Shown in pieces: positions 22,900 through 35,990 of a stretch of DNA of 64,000 nucleotides; position 1 is the stretch's first letter; the number at the start of each line of letters is the position of its first letter. The stretch is taken from the NCBI GenBank assembly GCA_032433595.1, contig JASWJB010000010.1, positions 240,362 through 304,361 of the forward strand, written 5' to 3'. The notes under the pieces are model-generated. The model saw only the letters and a list, made by a program, of their open reading frames with translations. It had not been told where the DNA came from and searched no databases. Origin of the DNA: Conoideocrella luteorostrata (Eukaryota > Ascomycota > Sordariomycetes > Hypocreales > Clavicipitaceae). Position numbers and translations under genes: made by a program.

Positions 22900-23922
22900 C
22901 TGAACGTGTATTAATAACGGAGACGGTCAGCAAGGTGCTTCAATCCCTAAGGACATACTCATACCGGAAGGGGGTGGTCTTACATGTTTACCTGAATATG
23001 GACTAGTCTTGCGTCGAGCGAGTAGACCTATAAAGCAAATCAACGTTAACTCACCAGTGGTGGGAAGCTGGCCAAAGTTCAACGCCGTAGTTTATTCATC
23101 GCGCGCGTTCGTGGCTACTATATAAACATCATATAGTTGTACGAAATATGTGTTAGATTTTCCAACCACCCATCAGCGCTCACATCCATCACTTTCATGT
23201 TATCACCTCATCGTCTCGAGGCAGACTCGACTAGGAAAGAACTAATTTCTATCTGTATGGAGGGTCGCTGTAGTGTAAGATCCATAAAGACCACTAAGCA
23301 CTCAGTTTGAAAATTGAAGATCTCTCTTATAGTATTTGGTACATTGCATCTACCTGAAACAGAACTAAGCCATAAAGTTATTGTAGGTTGGTAGGTTGGT
23401 TGGTTGTCCAAGGGCATCCTGAACATCCGTAAGAAACCAGTCTTGCAATGTACGACCCGAGTTTACTCCGCGCAGATCCAAGTAATGGTACCGACACCGG
23501 ACCAATATCAATCATGTTGCAATCGTTTAATACAGACATGGAAGCTAACCAATGTAATAACGAGGCTGGCGAATCAAGTTGATCCAAAAAGGCTAGAGAC
23601 TTTAAAGGTCAAGTAACCAAGTCGACGGCTGAGCGTATAACCCGGGCAGGTCGCTCCATAAAAGCTTCGGTCCAGAACATATTGTATCGCCGAACGGCCA
23701 GTTTCCCTACATGCTTGTCGTTGTTGGGTGATCTTAATAGATAGTATCAAACTGGCACACTGGCGTCAGTCCGTCCAGAACATTGCCTCTGCAGTCGTGT
23801 TCAAAGGTCTTACATGACGGATATGCTTACTATTTTTTGCTTAGATAGTTGGCCCTATAATTGCTCCTGGGTCTGGAGCACAGGTCGAAGTAAGGGTTCA
23901 GTGCGTAAAAAAAAATTGCCGC
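22900..23922. other. intergenic
   Basis: No recognised gene. A short GGTTGGTAGGTTGGTTGGTT repeat lies near 23385-23405. Confidence 0.55.
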
Positions 23923-26900
23923 TTAAAGAAATCCGGATTCGGCCAATACCCTGTGAGAGAAAATAGAAGATTTAGCAACATAGCCATTTACTATTTCCGT
24001 AATGACTATGAAGAAGTCCGCACATATGGGGCTGTGAGAGATGGGCTGATGCCTCTTCCTTTGACTGGGACATAAAGGCTGTTTCGTACAATACAATGGA
24101 GGTTGCAACGGAATACCGTAACACGACATACCTGACAATTTTTTCATCTTCTCGTTCCCTTGGCTCTATCTGCAAGCTCTTGTCGTACATCTCATGCACA
24201 TCGCCGGCGGCATGCATGTTACTCAAAATATAGTCTTGTAGTTCCGGGACCGGTTGCAGCGAGTATCCCACATTCTGGTACTGTTGAATGTCACGAATCA
24301 CTTCTGCAGTCTTTGCTCGTTTTGCAAAGTTAATCAGATTAGTCTTCTTGATTATTGAGGGGATGCCGTCCTCAATGAAAGTGAGATCGGTCAGGTAAAC
24401 GCCTATTTATTGTGACCGTCAGTCCTGTCTCTAAACTCTTCGTAGGACTACTGGAATGGAATGGTAAACTCATACCGAAAAATGGGATGCATGGCGGGTT
24501 AGCTGCGTGGAGCGCTTCACGATATTCGCCAAAGTTCTTGGTACTAGCCATTATCCGGCGCATCGCTTCCAAAACGCCCTGTGTTCGCTGAGGCACTTGG
24601 TCCCAGGTGCGCTTCAGTCGCGCGATTGGTGCCGTACTCAAGGCCGAGATAATAGACGTAAGAGTAGAAAAATTGTTTAAGCTCCGGCATTTCTGTAGCC
24701 CAAGTTAGCCAACCTTGTAAAAGACAATTCAAATCTCGCCTAGACTCTGGCGAATCTGGTTTACAAGGGATTGAACGAACATCTGCAACGGAAACAAAGT
24801 GCTTGATCACAACAACTCGCTTCTTAACATCCATCTGAGCTAGGATCATCTCCGCAACCCAGTTTGTCATTTGATTTGAATGGAGAATCAGAGCCTTCAC
24901 ATTGGGCGTAAGTTCAGGTTCGCCTTCCGGAACTTTCTTTTGCCAAGTTTTGTTCAGACATTCTGCAGCCTTGATCTTGCCATACAGCCTGGACTCAATT
25001 ATCGTGAGCTGACGGGCAAATTCCATTACGTCAATATCCAAAAATTTCAGTTTCTTCATGTTTTTAGGAACAATAGGTGTCGGGGTGCTTTGGTTTAGTG
25101 TTTGTATCATTCGCCGGGCGCCAGCTTCTTTACCACTCAACCGTTGGTCAAGGACAGTCATAAGGGGACCTGAACCAGGAGTCTCTGTGGACTTTACGGT
25201 GTCTCTCGCGAAAGTGTACACATCACGAATCAAGTGTTTTGATTCCTCGTTGTACTCTTCCATCCAGAAGCTGTCAAACCAATTCTTTAGGATGTTTACG
25301 ACACGAAAACGGATCAGCTTTTGCTTTCGATCACGCCAAGCCTCAAAGTCTGATTGGTTGAGACCTTCAGGTGGCTGTATCCCAAACCGCTTGACTAACA
25401 GTTCGAACAATTCTCTTGCGCTTGTGAATGACCTGTACGTAAGGAGGAATGTATTGTTGAAGCTAGAATCGAGCTTGTCGTGCCGCGTAAGTTGTTCAAC
25501 CAGTGCCAGCAATGAGCCTCCTCTCACGGCAGGTGGCGAAGTCTTAGGATCCCAGGATACGTCGTTTTCGAAGTCCAGACGCAAGTAATCAGGCGTATCA
25601 TCATTGGTCTGCAGTCCAGCTTGTGGTGATGGATCTTCTCCGAATATCTTCTTGACTTTAGCATAGTCGCCTTTTCTGAAATTACCTGGTGATGGGTCGC
25701 CATCGCTGAACGACTGCGTAGATATCAAGGGAGGCCGGCCCTGCGCTGACCTCGACTCGGAGCGTTGGTGTGAACGCTCGTACGGCATCGTTTCGCCCCG
25801 TGGTAGCGTTCGTGATACAGAGTCTCCTCGAGAACGAGATACAGCACGTCGAGGGTTTTGTTGCAGATTGATCTGGACTTGCTCGGAGAGAAGCTGCAAA
25901 GAGAAGCCAATGTGCGATGAATTAGCTTCCAAAGCCCTGGCGCATTGCTTCACATATTCAAGACGGTCTTCAAGAGACTCTCCACGCACATCACTCCATT
26001 CGTCTGCCAAAGGTCCGGCAACTGCCTGGCAACCGAGTACCAGGTCGGAGATATTGTCGTATAAGCTTTGTTTGTTAGTACCAAAGTCCGCTAGCTGGGG
26101 CGTTTGGAAGCTGTCCCCGAGGGAGGAGAGGTCGATGCACTCAATCATGGCAATCCAAGTCTTGAAAGTTTCAACAACCTTGCCACCGGCCAGGCAAACG
26201 TTATTGCCTACGGCTTCGTGACGGGAAGGTATTACAATCTTTTCAGGGGCGATTAAGCTCTTGTCAAGTTCTCGTATGCTGGAGACTAAAATACGCTTCT
26301 GCTCGTCCAATCTTTCCAGAAGTTTGCCGTCTAGAATCGCCGTCGGCTCGATTAGACCTTCCTCGTCTTGGAGAAAATTGGACGTGATAGGATCTTTCGG
26401 GCCAAGGCCATTGTTCTGCCAGCTACCCCCTACTGTGGTGCCGATAACAAACCCGGGAAACAAGCGAGGGATCTCTTCGCCTCGTTGCTGTCGAGCAACT
26501 TCAACATAACTGAAAACCCCAAGGAGAACCCCGTCCGACTCCTGCAGGCATTTTTGAACCGATTCTGCGTTCGGCCAATCGGCAGCAGCAATATGCGACG
26601 ATATGACAAGCTTGGAAAATTTTGACATCATGTCTCGAAAGTGGGGATACAGTGCCTTGTTTGTCGATATGATTGATGGCTGACCAGAGTGGTTGTCCGT
26701 GGTGCCAGAGCCTGCGGCGAGCAGCAATCGCAAATGGTCAGATATATCCTCAGCTCGTAGGACATACTCGGATCGGCTACTATTCGTGATGGCTTCACGA
26801 TAACGATCAATAGCGCGTTTCATGTTAGAAACAAGTAGGCTCCATGTTAAAGGAGGTGTAGAGCCGTCGTCAAAGAACGATCGAGGAACAGTAGCCGTAG

Positions 26901-28052
26901 TTGGAAGATTATATGTGGTGCTGGTAAATGATGTAGCTGAAGCCATATTGGGCGGTTGGGCCGTGGGTCGTTTGCCGTCGGGAGTATCATCTTTTCTTCT
27001 TCGTCGATTAGGAGATGCACCATTTATTGAGTCCATAGAAGTGGAAGGAGAAAGGACTACACCCATCGAAGCTCGGTTTCTGCCCTGTAACGATGTTAGG
27101 AGGAATAAGTTATGGGCACGACAGGAAAACAAATATTTGGGTAATCTTGAAATCATACCGTGTGGCCGTTCGAAGCAAACATCAAGGATTCGCCTTCAGC
27201 CTCGGACGCCGACGTTGGGGAGTCGTCATCCTCGTTCTTGGTAAGACCACGAGCCATCATCTCTGGCGGCGGCCTAGTCTTGTCCGGAATATTTACATTT
27301 ACTCGGTCTCTTGGGCCGGTTTCCGATGATGACATAGGCGACTCTAGCGGAAGCTCCATGCTTCGATCACCAGTCATCATGTTGTAATAGAAAAGCCGAC
27401 CGTCGGGAGTGGCCTGAGGGATCCAAAAGTCGGCTCTTGACCCGTCACCCGCATCGGCGCCTTCCAGTGGTAGAACTCTAGAATAATCTCCTTCAAAATC
27501 TTCATCTTGATCAAAGCTTTCGTCGAAAGCTTCCACGTCGTCTGCATCGTCATTAATATGATCGAAATGCCCATTTTGACTGGGTTCGGGTATGTCTTCG
27601 GGACCGGATATGACTTGACAATAGTTGCTTGGGAACCAGCCACGAACACCATTGATCACGCCATCCCACCAGCCGCTCTCTAGCTGTGTAATAACCTGGA
27701 TGACATCGCCTTCGTGAAAGCTCAGGCTAGTCCTATCATCTGCCTCGTAGTCGTAAAGTGCCCGCACATACATTGTGCCAGGCGGCGCTGTGCCCACAAT
27801 GCCGTCCATGGTGAATGCGGGGGGGGGGTTAGAGTGGTTTGCGTCCAACGCGCGCACAATTTTGCGGTACGGACCCGTGGCCAGGTTCTCGGCAAGGGGT
27901 ACAAGTCGTGATACACTTAAAGTAGTCGGGCAGGTTGACACAATAGACATATGTAATAGAGAAATGGCGCCGCACATCCAAAGTCTAAGGGTAGAGTTGT
28001 TCAGGCTGACTTTACACGGCGTCGAAGTCCCCTCAGGACATGGTTCATCCAC
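23923..28052 (-). CDS. CDC25: Ras guanine-nucleotide exchange factor, Cdc25 type, with SH3 and WW domains
   Basis: Five exons, 27159-28052, 24781-27084, 24476-24692, 24132-24402 and 23923-23950, encode up to 1237 residues. Near residue 94 an SH3 domain begins (MYVRALYDYEADDRTSLSF, ending GWFPSNYCQ), then a WW-like segment FWIPQATPDGRLFYYN. The RasGEF N-terminal module (TFLLTYRSFTSARELFELL) and the catalytic Cdc25 domain follow (DIDVMEFARQLTIIESRLY, KHFVSVADKCRSLNNFSTL, RLKRTWDQVP, FFGVYLTDLTFIEDGIP). The final exon encodes VLAESGFL. It should load GTP on Ras at the plasma membrane and activate cAMP or MAPK signalling. The start is uncertain: the ATG at 27809 (MDGIVGTAPP) is as plausible, and a run of ten G on the plus strand (27819-27828) lies between the two candidates. 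The intron at 24693-24780 is needed to recover the catalytic helix. Confidence 0.87.
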
Positions 28053-31000
28053 GAGTCAGCCCTCGACCGAGCTGCAGGCGACAAGTTATAAGTCGGAAAA
28101 TACGACGTTCATGCCACCTATGTCGCCGTTTGTAGCGTTGGTTCGTGCCGATGTAAAGGATAACCCAACGAGAAAATTTGCGTGCTGGCAGAAGACAAAA
28201 GTTGTGTTGGCAACGGACTGTGAGCGCAGTTGGCAGCAGAGGGGCTGGACATGAGTTTTCGGTGCCAATCTGGTCTTAGGGTATGCGGATGCGGTTGGTG
28301 GGTTGACAGTCTAGCGACTAGGGTCACAGCGCGGAAGGGGAACGCTAAAGGACGGAGGGGCAGCCTCAGCGTTGGGCTGGACTAGTTGGCAGGATCACCA
28401 AGTCCTCGCTAATCGCTAGCAGACTTCTTTTTGCACGCCGGTCGTTCGTTCATGCGCATCATGACATGAAACTGACTCCGTAAAGCACCCAGATCAGGCA
28501 TTACGGCAGTCCGCCGCACCGCCCAAAATAACCACTTCACTCTGGATAACAACCACGGCAAGTGTAAGCCGGAGGTGTATGAAACGAAGTATTATGCAGC
28601 TGCTATATCTCACGCGACCAGTTCCGAGCGAGCAGATATAAGGTAAATACATTCAGAATTACGGTCTTCTGTCACACCAGTTCAGTAGTCGAATGAGAGG
28701 TTCCTTCGCAAGAGCTTGTGATAGGGGTGTCAAGGTCCGTCGCTGGCGCTTCGCCGGCAGCGTCTTCAGCTATGACGCACAAGTATTACGGCCTGTGCGC
28801 ATGATTCAATTTAGGTCAATCGAATGCTGGACCTAGTTATCCGTACGGGTGTCACAAGTTGTCTGTATGCAACGTATAATATTGAGTTCCGGACTTTGCA
28901 TTTCAGGTAATAAAGGAGAGTTTGCGACTGGACTGCCAGAGGTCGAGAGTGGGGTTGAGCGAGCGTCCGTCTTTGGTTCGTGGCAGAGAAAGGGAGCATG
29001 TACTCCGTAGCAAGGTTGATAGTCTCCTTGGGACAAAACCGGGCCAGGGTGCCGTCGCATTGCAAATACCACGGCTGGTCCGAGGCATTCATGTGTGCGG
29101 AGTAGGCCGGCCTAGTCTTCAAATGCTTTGTCTGGTGCCAACTTTGCGAATCTTTGTTCGGTAGTAGATAGTAATAATAGTGATGGACTATGTCGGCAGT
29201 GTGACGTTAAATAGCTTACGGTGTTCAATGCCTTACCATTAGGACACATGCAAAGGTGCGAGCTGCCTGATGATGGATGCATGTCCTGAGTAGATTTTTT
29301 TTGGCCAATCGACATCAGCCACTTCCCTAAGCTAATTATTAATTGTTCTTGATGCCTATAGGAATTGTGTAAGCAGGCAAATAGCAGCTTCCATCTCTGG
29401 TATTATCCACCGCCACCTGTGAGCCCCAAATCAATCCTGGGTCAGTGGCAAAGTATTAACGTGTATAGTCTATTTGTTTCGCTCTACATAGAGTAACGCA
29501 CAAATTATACTGTATGCGGCCTGCGCAGCTCACTAACCCCGAGAACTTGAAGTCAAACGCGCAACATATATGCGCTGAAGCGTTTAGGAGACTCCTCACG
29601 TCCTGGCATTGGATACAGCGCAGTAGAGACATGCTGCAAAACTGAGATGCCAAGCTGGCGACATATTAATCGGGTTAGACCAACCTACCCAACTCTATGA
29701 ATTTTTATACGAACCTAAAAGAAAAGCAGAGAATTTAATACAGCGTCTTAGAACCTTTTATTTCCTAGCTAGAAATGTGATTTTCATCGAAATCGGGTTA
29801 CAATTGAAGGTGTTGTTGCGTGGCAGCCAAAGGAGTCAAATTCGAGGTTTGCGGAGCTCGATCCGATTAATTTGTCAGGCGCATGGATGCCTCCGGGGAA
29901 GGTCGCAATCTGAGCATAAAACGTAGTCATTGGTTGATCTAAGCGAAGGTATCTTATGCGTAAGTCTCTCTCGACCTGCGCTGGCTGTCTTCGCATGCAC
30001 CGACGCATGTCACAGCGTGGCAGGATCCCCCCGAATTTGCCGTTGCACAGGTTTCGAGAGGCTGCAGCAGTTAAACTGGCGAAGATTAGCTACTGTAGCA
30101 CCACAAAATAACGTAAACTGGGGCTTCCTGCTGTTGAGTGTCACCAACTTCGCTTAAATTGACGTGACGCCGAGAATAGCCGTCTTTATAATCATCATAA
30201 CCATCGTTGTTCTGTTATACACGAAGATTATCTTTTACTTCGTCTGCTTCTGCAAAGTCTGCGTCAATGTTGCGAAGTTGATCGCGCACTTTATAGCGCA
30301 TAGCATCACCCTGTGGCCTAAAACTATGTGTTCGCGTTGGACTCACACGGCACGACAAAACATAACTTGTTGTGCATATTGCCTAGTTAGTCAGCATTCT
30401 CTAGTAAGGTATCGCCGGCATGTATTGTATTGAATGCGCATTGATGATTCCGTGGATGAAGACGACGAATTTTGTAGTATAATCATTGATCTACACTGGA
30501 GAGCTCAGGGTACTCTGCAGTAAGTCGCGTAGGAAGCCCCGGATTTAGAGACGGGAAGTTATCTGCTGTGGAATCGCGTTGACTAGATATAGCTCGTTCC
30601 GTTGGCACACGGAGGAAAGTGTTTTCCAACCATTTGGGAGTGGTGCCTAAGGGGTAAGGTACCTACCTGTCTAGGTAGTTTCTAAATTGTATGAGAAGAT
30701 ATCATGGAGACAGAGTGCGTGCAGGCCTGGCTTGGTCGAAAAGTGTCGACATAAGAGGGATGCATATTATGCTTCAACATATCGCGTGTTTAAGTATATG
30801 ATGGCAAAAGGAACCGTGAGAGCATCCTGCAAGATTAGATGATTTTACTGGAAACAGCCGCATCGGACGCAGTGATTGGCAGGGCTACGGAGGCTACGTG
30901 TAATGAAGTTTAATCGGAGAGGCAAATGATTTAGATAAGCAACAAATAAGACGACGATGCATTATGATTCCCTCGATACATTCAGTCAAAAAAGTAGGGA

Positions 31001-32056
31001 CTATTGTAATAATAGAATCACACCACTCCGTACTCCGTCTCGTGCAATTGACACGAGCTACACAGCTGGCTGGATGCTGAGAAGGAGGCGGTCCATTGTA
31101 CTATAATGCTCCGTACTCCGTATGTACGATACTTGTGCATCAATAGTTGCACGATAGTTACTACAAATAGTTTTGCCAGGGCAGTCAATCGGTGGTGGTG
31201 AGACCACGTGGATCTCGTCCCAAACCACTGGCATTCTGGGGCCGGAAGCGTGCCGCGGGCCCACACGCTAGAACGACCGGACTAAGCCAAACGCCCAGAC
31301 TACTAATATTGTGAGACAAAATGGACTTAATACTCATCGAGGTCTGCGAAGCCAATGATTCTCTTCACCATCATCGATCTGTTCATCTGGCAAGGTCACA
31401 ACGAAAGCTAGAATGTGTGCGGAGTATGGGCAAATTGTTTATGCCACAGTAAGGGACGCAGATTGAGCCCTCGCCGTCAAGAGTAAGCGTCATCCGGAGC
31501 AAATACGACGTCGTGGGTTTGGTAATGGCAACCATGCATGCTCTTGACCCATCCTCCGCCACCCTGGCCATAGTATAACACTGCAGTAGTCGGCAGTAGT
31601 CGTCCTTTTCTTTCTTTGTCCCGTGTTCCTTGCCGCCACTCTTCTCCTGTTTGCCTAGACTTACCCAAACCGGCGCATGTTCATTACCTATCAGGGGTAA
31701 AGCGTACGATACAAGTACTTGGAAAGCCAGCGCCCAATTGGCAGTCACCGCTTTTTCTACCACTAACGGCAATTTATACATAACGTCGAAAATGTCGGAA
31801 TAAGACTCGACATTTCCCGAGGTCACTGTTGTGAGTCTTTGCAAGTCCATTTGTGCCCGTCATGACGGGCTGGCGTTCGCAAAACAGGTAAACAGTGCTA
31901 AGAGACACCTGGCTTAGCTGACGAAAAGGGGTACTCCGTAGAGCCACATGTTTTGAAAGGGAGAAGAACGCCTTACGGGCTGGAAGGCGTAGGCTTTGAA
32001 CTTTTGCGTAGGTGAAACAAGCTAATGGGGTAACAAGATGTGACTACTGTCTAGGG

Positions 32057-32071
32057 TACGGAGTACTCCGT
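32057..32071. repeat. near-palindrome TACGGAGTACTCCGT
   Basis: Another inverted-repeat form of the dispersed ACGGAGTA motif, in noncoding DNA. Confidence 0.75.
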
Positions 32072-34796
32072 GCTCCATATGTGAATACATTTACGAAATT
32101 CGTAGCAGCACTGTGTGTGAACTGCACTCATTACCACCACAGCTGAGCATAGGTAGCCGGTATTTGTGCGCTCCCAAAGGCAGGACATTACAGTCCGCTC
32201 TGACCGTTACGAGAAAAGACCTTGTAATGTTGTACAGGATAAACCAGTCAGGACAACAGCAATATTACAAGCTGTCCAGCGTCCGGCGCGTGGTGTCACC
32301 CGAAGCAATGCAGCACCTGCACCTGAGATGTCGGAATCAACCAAGCCATCACACATTACCGATCCAATCAACCAATGTCTCGCTGCCTCGACCTTGAAAT
32401 GGAATGTTCGACGATCTAATCTTCAGATCCTGTGTTACTCTCGTGTTGGCGGCCGATCCCCGGCGTAGTAGCGAAGCTGGCATGGATGTCCATTACATAC
32501 AGCTGATGTTTTGCATTATAAAACCGTCTACGGAGACTACTGACACGCGTTCAAGAGAAGCAAGCAAATTGTTGTCTTCCTTATTTTACGACGGAGCCGC
32601 CGATGATGCTTTGTGGACATGAATGTCGCATATCTCCCTTCAGTGTCCAAGTCGCAAGACGCACGAGTCAATCGCGCGGCACGGATCGGGCGCGGGAGGC
32701 GGCCCTCACCATGTGGCGAGCCTACAAAGCAAAGCCGCCGCTTCGAAATTAGTTCAGGATACACGGAGGGGCATGATCAAGCCAGCCCAGGTTGTTCTGT
32801 CACAAAGCGTGCTGCTGTTTGGCCCGCATGCGTATACCACAGTGATCGGGATGACCGTGTCGCGCTCGGCATCCACTGGAGTGGGACAATTTCCCTAGAG
32901 GGTAGGCACAGGGAAACCGGCGAAATGAGGGCCGCCTCTGACTCGAGAGAAATTGCCGTGTCCTAGGCGGACGGGCGGTTGGCGGCCAGGCAAGCAGGTA
33001 AGCAGCAGGCGGTGCTGTCTGTACTGTGTACGGTTATTTACACAATTGTCGAATTACCAGGACACAGTGTATTTACAAGGGGGCCCCGACCGTGTGCTTC
33101 TGCATCAGGGGGAGCTGAGCGGGTTCGGGCCCGTCTGGGGAGTCGCGACTTAGTGGGTCTTGAATATGTAACTTCTTGCTAGGGTTGTCAGTTCACAAGG
33201 CCGCATTGCGATCAGTTGTTAGCTGTTTTGTTTGTGGTTGGATCCCCGAGAGCGCGACCGCGTCATTCCAACTGTCATACCTCCCCTGCCTAGCAGGCTA
33301 GCAGTTAGTTACTAGTTATTCCATGCTGGAGGCATTGCGGAAGTTGTGTCGCTCCTATGCTGTTACGGCCATCTCTATTCTACCAATGTGAGTGAGGTGC
33401 TGTCGCTCGGTTGTATTGTTTCTTAGGGTGTCCGTAAGTATTATTGGCAACGGGCCATTGCTCAACAGTCATAGGCACTGACCGGTGGCCTTCGATCTGA
33501 ATACCAAGATTAGCCGCCTCCAAAGCACCTCGCGGATGCAACTCGACTGCACATAAACGTAGAATACTAGTGGTGATGTCAGCTCACGAAAATGCCACCG
33601 TCGCCTTCGAGTTTGTACCAGGGTCGGATCAACAATCTACGGAGCAATGGAGCGCTATAAAATTGAGTGCCCCGCCTGCTTCCGAAGCACCCATCATGTC
33701 GCTTGGAACATTGCGCCAGTGGCTAGGAATTCGGCGCAAAGAGACCTGCCTCTCGGGTCAGCTAGTACTGCAAGTCTCTCCGTCTTCGGTTCAAACCTGG
33801 CATATCTGGAAGCATGCAGCTGGAATCACCGCTAGTTGACAACATGCGCTCAAGGTCGTGGAATTATCGAAACCACTGTTTTGGTAGACCGCCATCTTTC
33901 TTAACAATTTCTTTCCCTCTGCTCCAGTTTTGAAGCGTTGCATGCAAGAACAGAAGAGTGCAGTGACAGAGCTTAAGTAAGCATCTGAGCGCCTTCCCTA
34001 GGCGTTTGAGGTGAGCACTAAGAAGTATTCTCCGTACAGCGAAGGCTTTTCAGCCAGTACTTGATGGCTTCTACTATTGCAATAGCTACATTTTGACTCC
34101 TATAACGGGGTGCTCGTTGGCGGCCCCGTGCCAACAAGTCCCCGTCTGTATGAATCCTGTGCTAGAGAATGGAAAGGCAGCGCCTCGCTTCGTCCCCGCG
34201 TAGGACAAAAGTTTAAACTCAACGTAAACTGACATGATCCCATCTCTAGTAAAGCCCCGTCTCAAGCACAAGCTGCAGGTACATATAACATACTTGAAAT
34301 GAGACCATGCCTGAGATGGATCAATGTCCTCTCAGTTCGCCTTGCTTGCGTTAACGTCGTTTGTGTGGCAGGTAGAAGATGTTTGTGGGCATGCCCGTGG
34401 TTTTTCAGCAAAGCTATGCAATTCGCGGGTTTGCATCCATTAAGCTGAAGTCAATACTGAACAATTCCTAGTGTACAGAGTACGTAAGAAAGACGTCTTC
34501 CTGCCAGCACTGTGAGCACTGTTCCTTCTTCTCGTATAGTGAGCGGACCTGGGACTCTTCCGCAGCTGCCACTTTTCCTAACTATACATCAAGCTACAAA
34601 TGTGTCGGTGCCGCTTTTAGACCATAGTGGAGGAGGTGGTTTGGGAATGAACACGTTTTACCTCCTGAAAGAAGTTTCCTAAGGGCTTTCAGTGCCTGAA
34701 TAGGCCTACCAACGGGTAAGACAAAACATGTGCGCCATCGCCAAGGCAAATGCCAGTACAAGAGTATTCCATCCTTGGTTCTCCATACGAAGGCGT

Positions 34797-34870
34797 GCGG
34801 GTGAAAAATTACACGACCCCACGGTCCGCCCAGCCACAGTGACCGATGGGTCGTGTAATTCTTCACCCGC
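34797..34870. repeat. 23-bp inverted repeat with 28-nt loop
   Basis: The arms 34797-34819 and 34848-34870 are reverse complements at 22 of 23 positions (one A/G difference) and are separated by 28 nt. Transcribed RNA would form a strong hairpin with the core GGGTGAARAATTACACGACC. It is not at the end of a recognised gene. Confidence 0.85.
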
Positions 34871-35319
34871 CCGGAAGGCTAGAGGAAAAAGCAGCGCTGC
34901 TCATGGTGGGCTGTGGTACCTGACAGTCTTGGGAGAGGGGGTAACAGCCCCGCCGAGCCGGCTCTCGACCTCCCGCTTAGTAGCCCCGCTCCAAGTGCAG
35001 AGTAGTCTTATGGCAACTTAACACCCCGAAGTTCGAGCGCTCGTTACCAACGCCAACTCCAACGCAGACGGAAATTACACACCCTGTCGCTGTTGGCACT
35101 CCCTCACGGCCCATGTCTGTCCTAACTGGCCTGCGCTGCTCCACCTCACGCGTCTTTGCATTGTCCACCGCTGCGTTGGCACGAGCCACACAACCGCCCA
35201 GGGCCAGGCGTCAATGACCGACGCAGACAACGCACTTCCAACAGGCCTTAGGCCGATTTGCTGGCTTGCTTGTTACAGTCAGCGAGTTAGTGAAGTGAGT
35301 GCTAACCCATGAACTCCCA

Positions 35320-35640
35320 GCTTCCTCTTCCTCAGCCACCCAGTTGTTAGCCCCTCCTTCCCATCCCCCTCCTTTTCCTTCCTCCCTCCATCTCCCACTT
35401 CTCTACTCCGTACGGAGTAGTTACTACCTACCTCCTTCCTTTGCGCCCGCCCCCCTTTCCCTTTAATCCGACCCCCATAACTGAGCTGCTGGTGGCCCCA
35501 GGCCTTTCCCCCTCTCGTCCCCTCTGTTCGTTCTCTAATACTATTAGACTGCCAGCTTCTCCTCTCGCTTCGTCCCCTCTCCATCCCATCTCACATCCGC
35601 TATCATCACCTCGCTGCTTCATTGCTCTGAATTATTATCG
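35320..35640 (+). promoter_or_regulatory. CT-rich tract upstream of the C2H2 regulator
   Basis: A run of mostly C and T about 350-670 bases before the ATG at 35991, interrupted by the palindrome at 35403-35420. CT-rich tracts upstream of transcription starts are common in filamentous fungi, so this probably marks the promoter or the 5' leader. Confidence 0.5.
35403..35420. repeat. 18-bp palindrome CTACTCCGTACGGAGTAG
   Basis: A perfect palindrome of the dispersed motif, here in the opposite arrangement (TACTCCGTA first) to the copy at 21081-21098. It lies inside the CT-rich tract. Confidence 0.8.
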
Positions 35641-35990
35641 TCGACATCCCATTTGTTAGGAGTCGACCTGTCCAGGCAGCAGCAAGCTTCTGTCCCTAAT
35701 ATTAGAACCATCACAGCCTTTCCATGACCAGAATACAGACATATCCAATGACCAGCTTCACGATCGAATTCACCGCTGTCACACTTTAAATCCCACGGGA
35801 TCGCGTGCGAGCGAGCGCTAGGAGCCGAGAGCGCAATCGAGAGACTTCGAATCACGCGATATTCAACCATCGTGCTGTCAACATTCCGTGTTTCGGCCAG
35901 ATTCGTGACCACCAGAACCAATTTGGTCGCCAACTTATTTTCGCTATTCTTCCATCTAACCCTGAAAGAATACCCAACTTGGCTATCAAT

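Larger units (their letters stand above)
28053..35990. other. 7.9-kb region without a recognisable gene
   Basis: Open frames here are short, overlap on both strands and match nothing I know; the longest is 155 codons at 31383-31850 minus. The region holds TACGGAGTA-type motifs near 29003, 31028, 31115, 31932 and 32057, the strong inverted repeat at 34797-34870, a CT-rich tract at about 35320-35640 and the 18-bp palindrome at 35403-35420. The last two look like promoter or leader sequence of the downstream C2H2 regulator. A long noncoding transcript or an unusually long regulatory region is possible but not shown. Confidence 0.55.

Noticed and set aside
25058..25588. 176-codon frame antisense to the RasGEF
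   Set aside because: It lies wholly within a strongly supported coding exon on the other strand.
31383..31850. 155-codon minus-strand frame in the gene-free region
   Set aside because: It is the longest frame there, but has no recognisable motif and a second overlapping frame on the same strand at 31477-31668.
33700..33810. Possible tRNA-like A box and B box (GGTTCAAACC near 33790)
   Set aside because: The B box ends in T instead of C, the spacing is about 70 bases, and I could not pair an acceptor stem.
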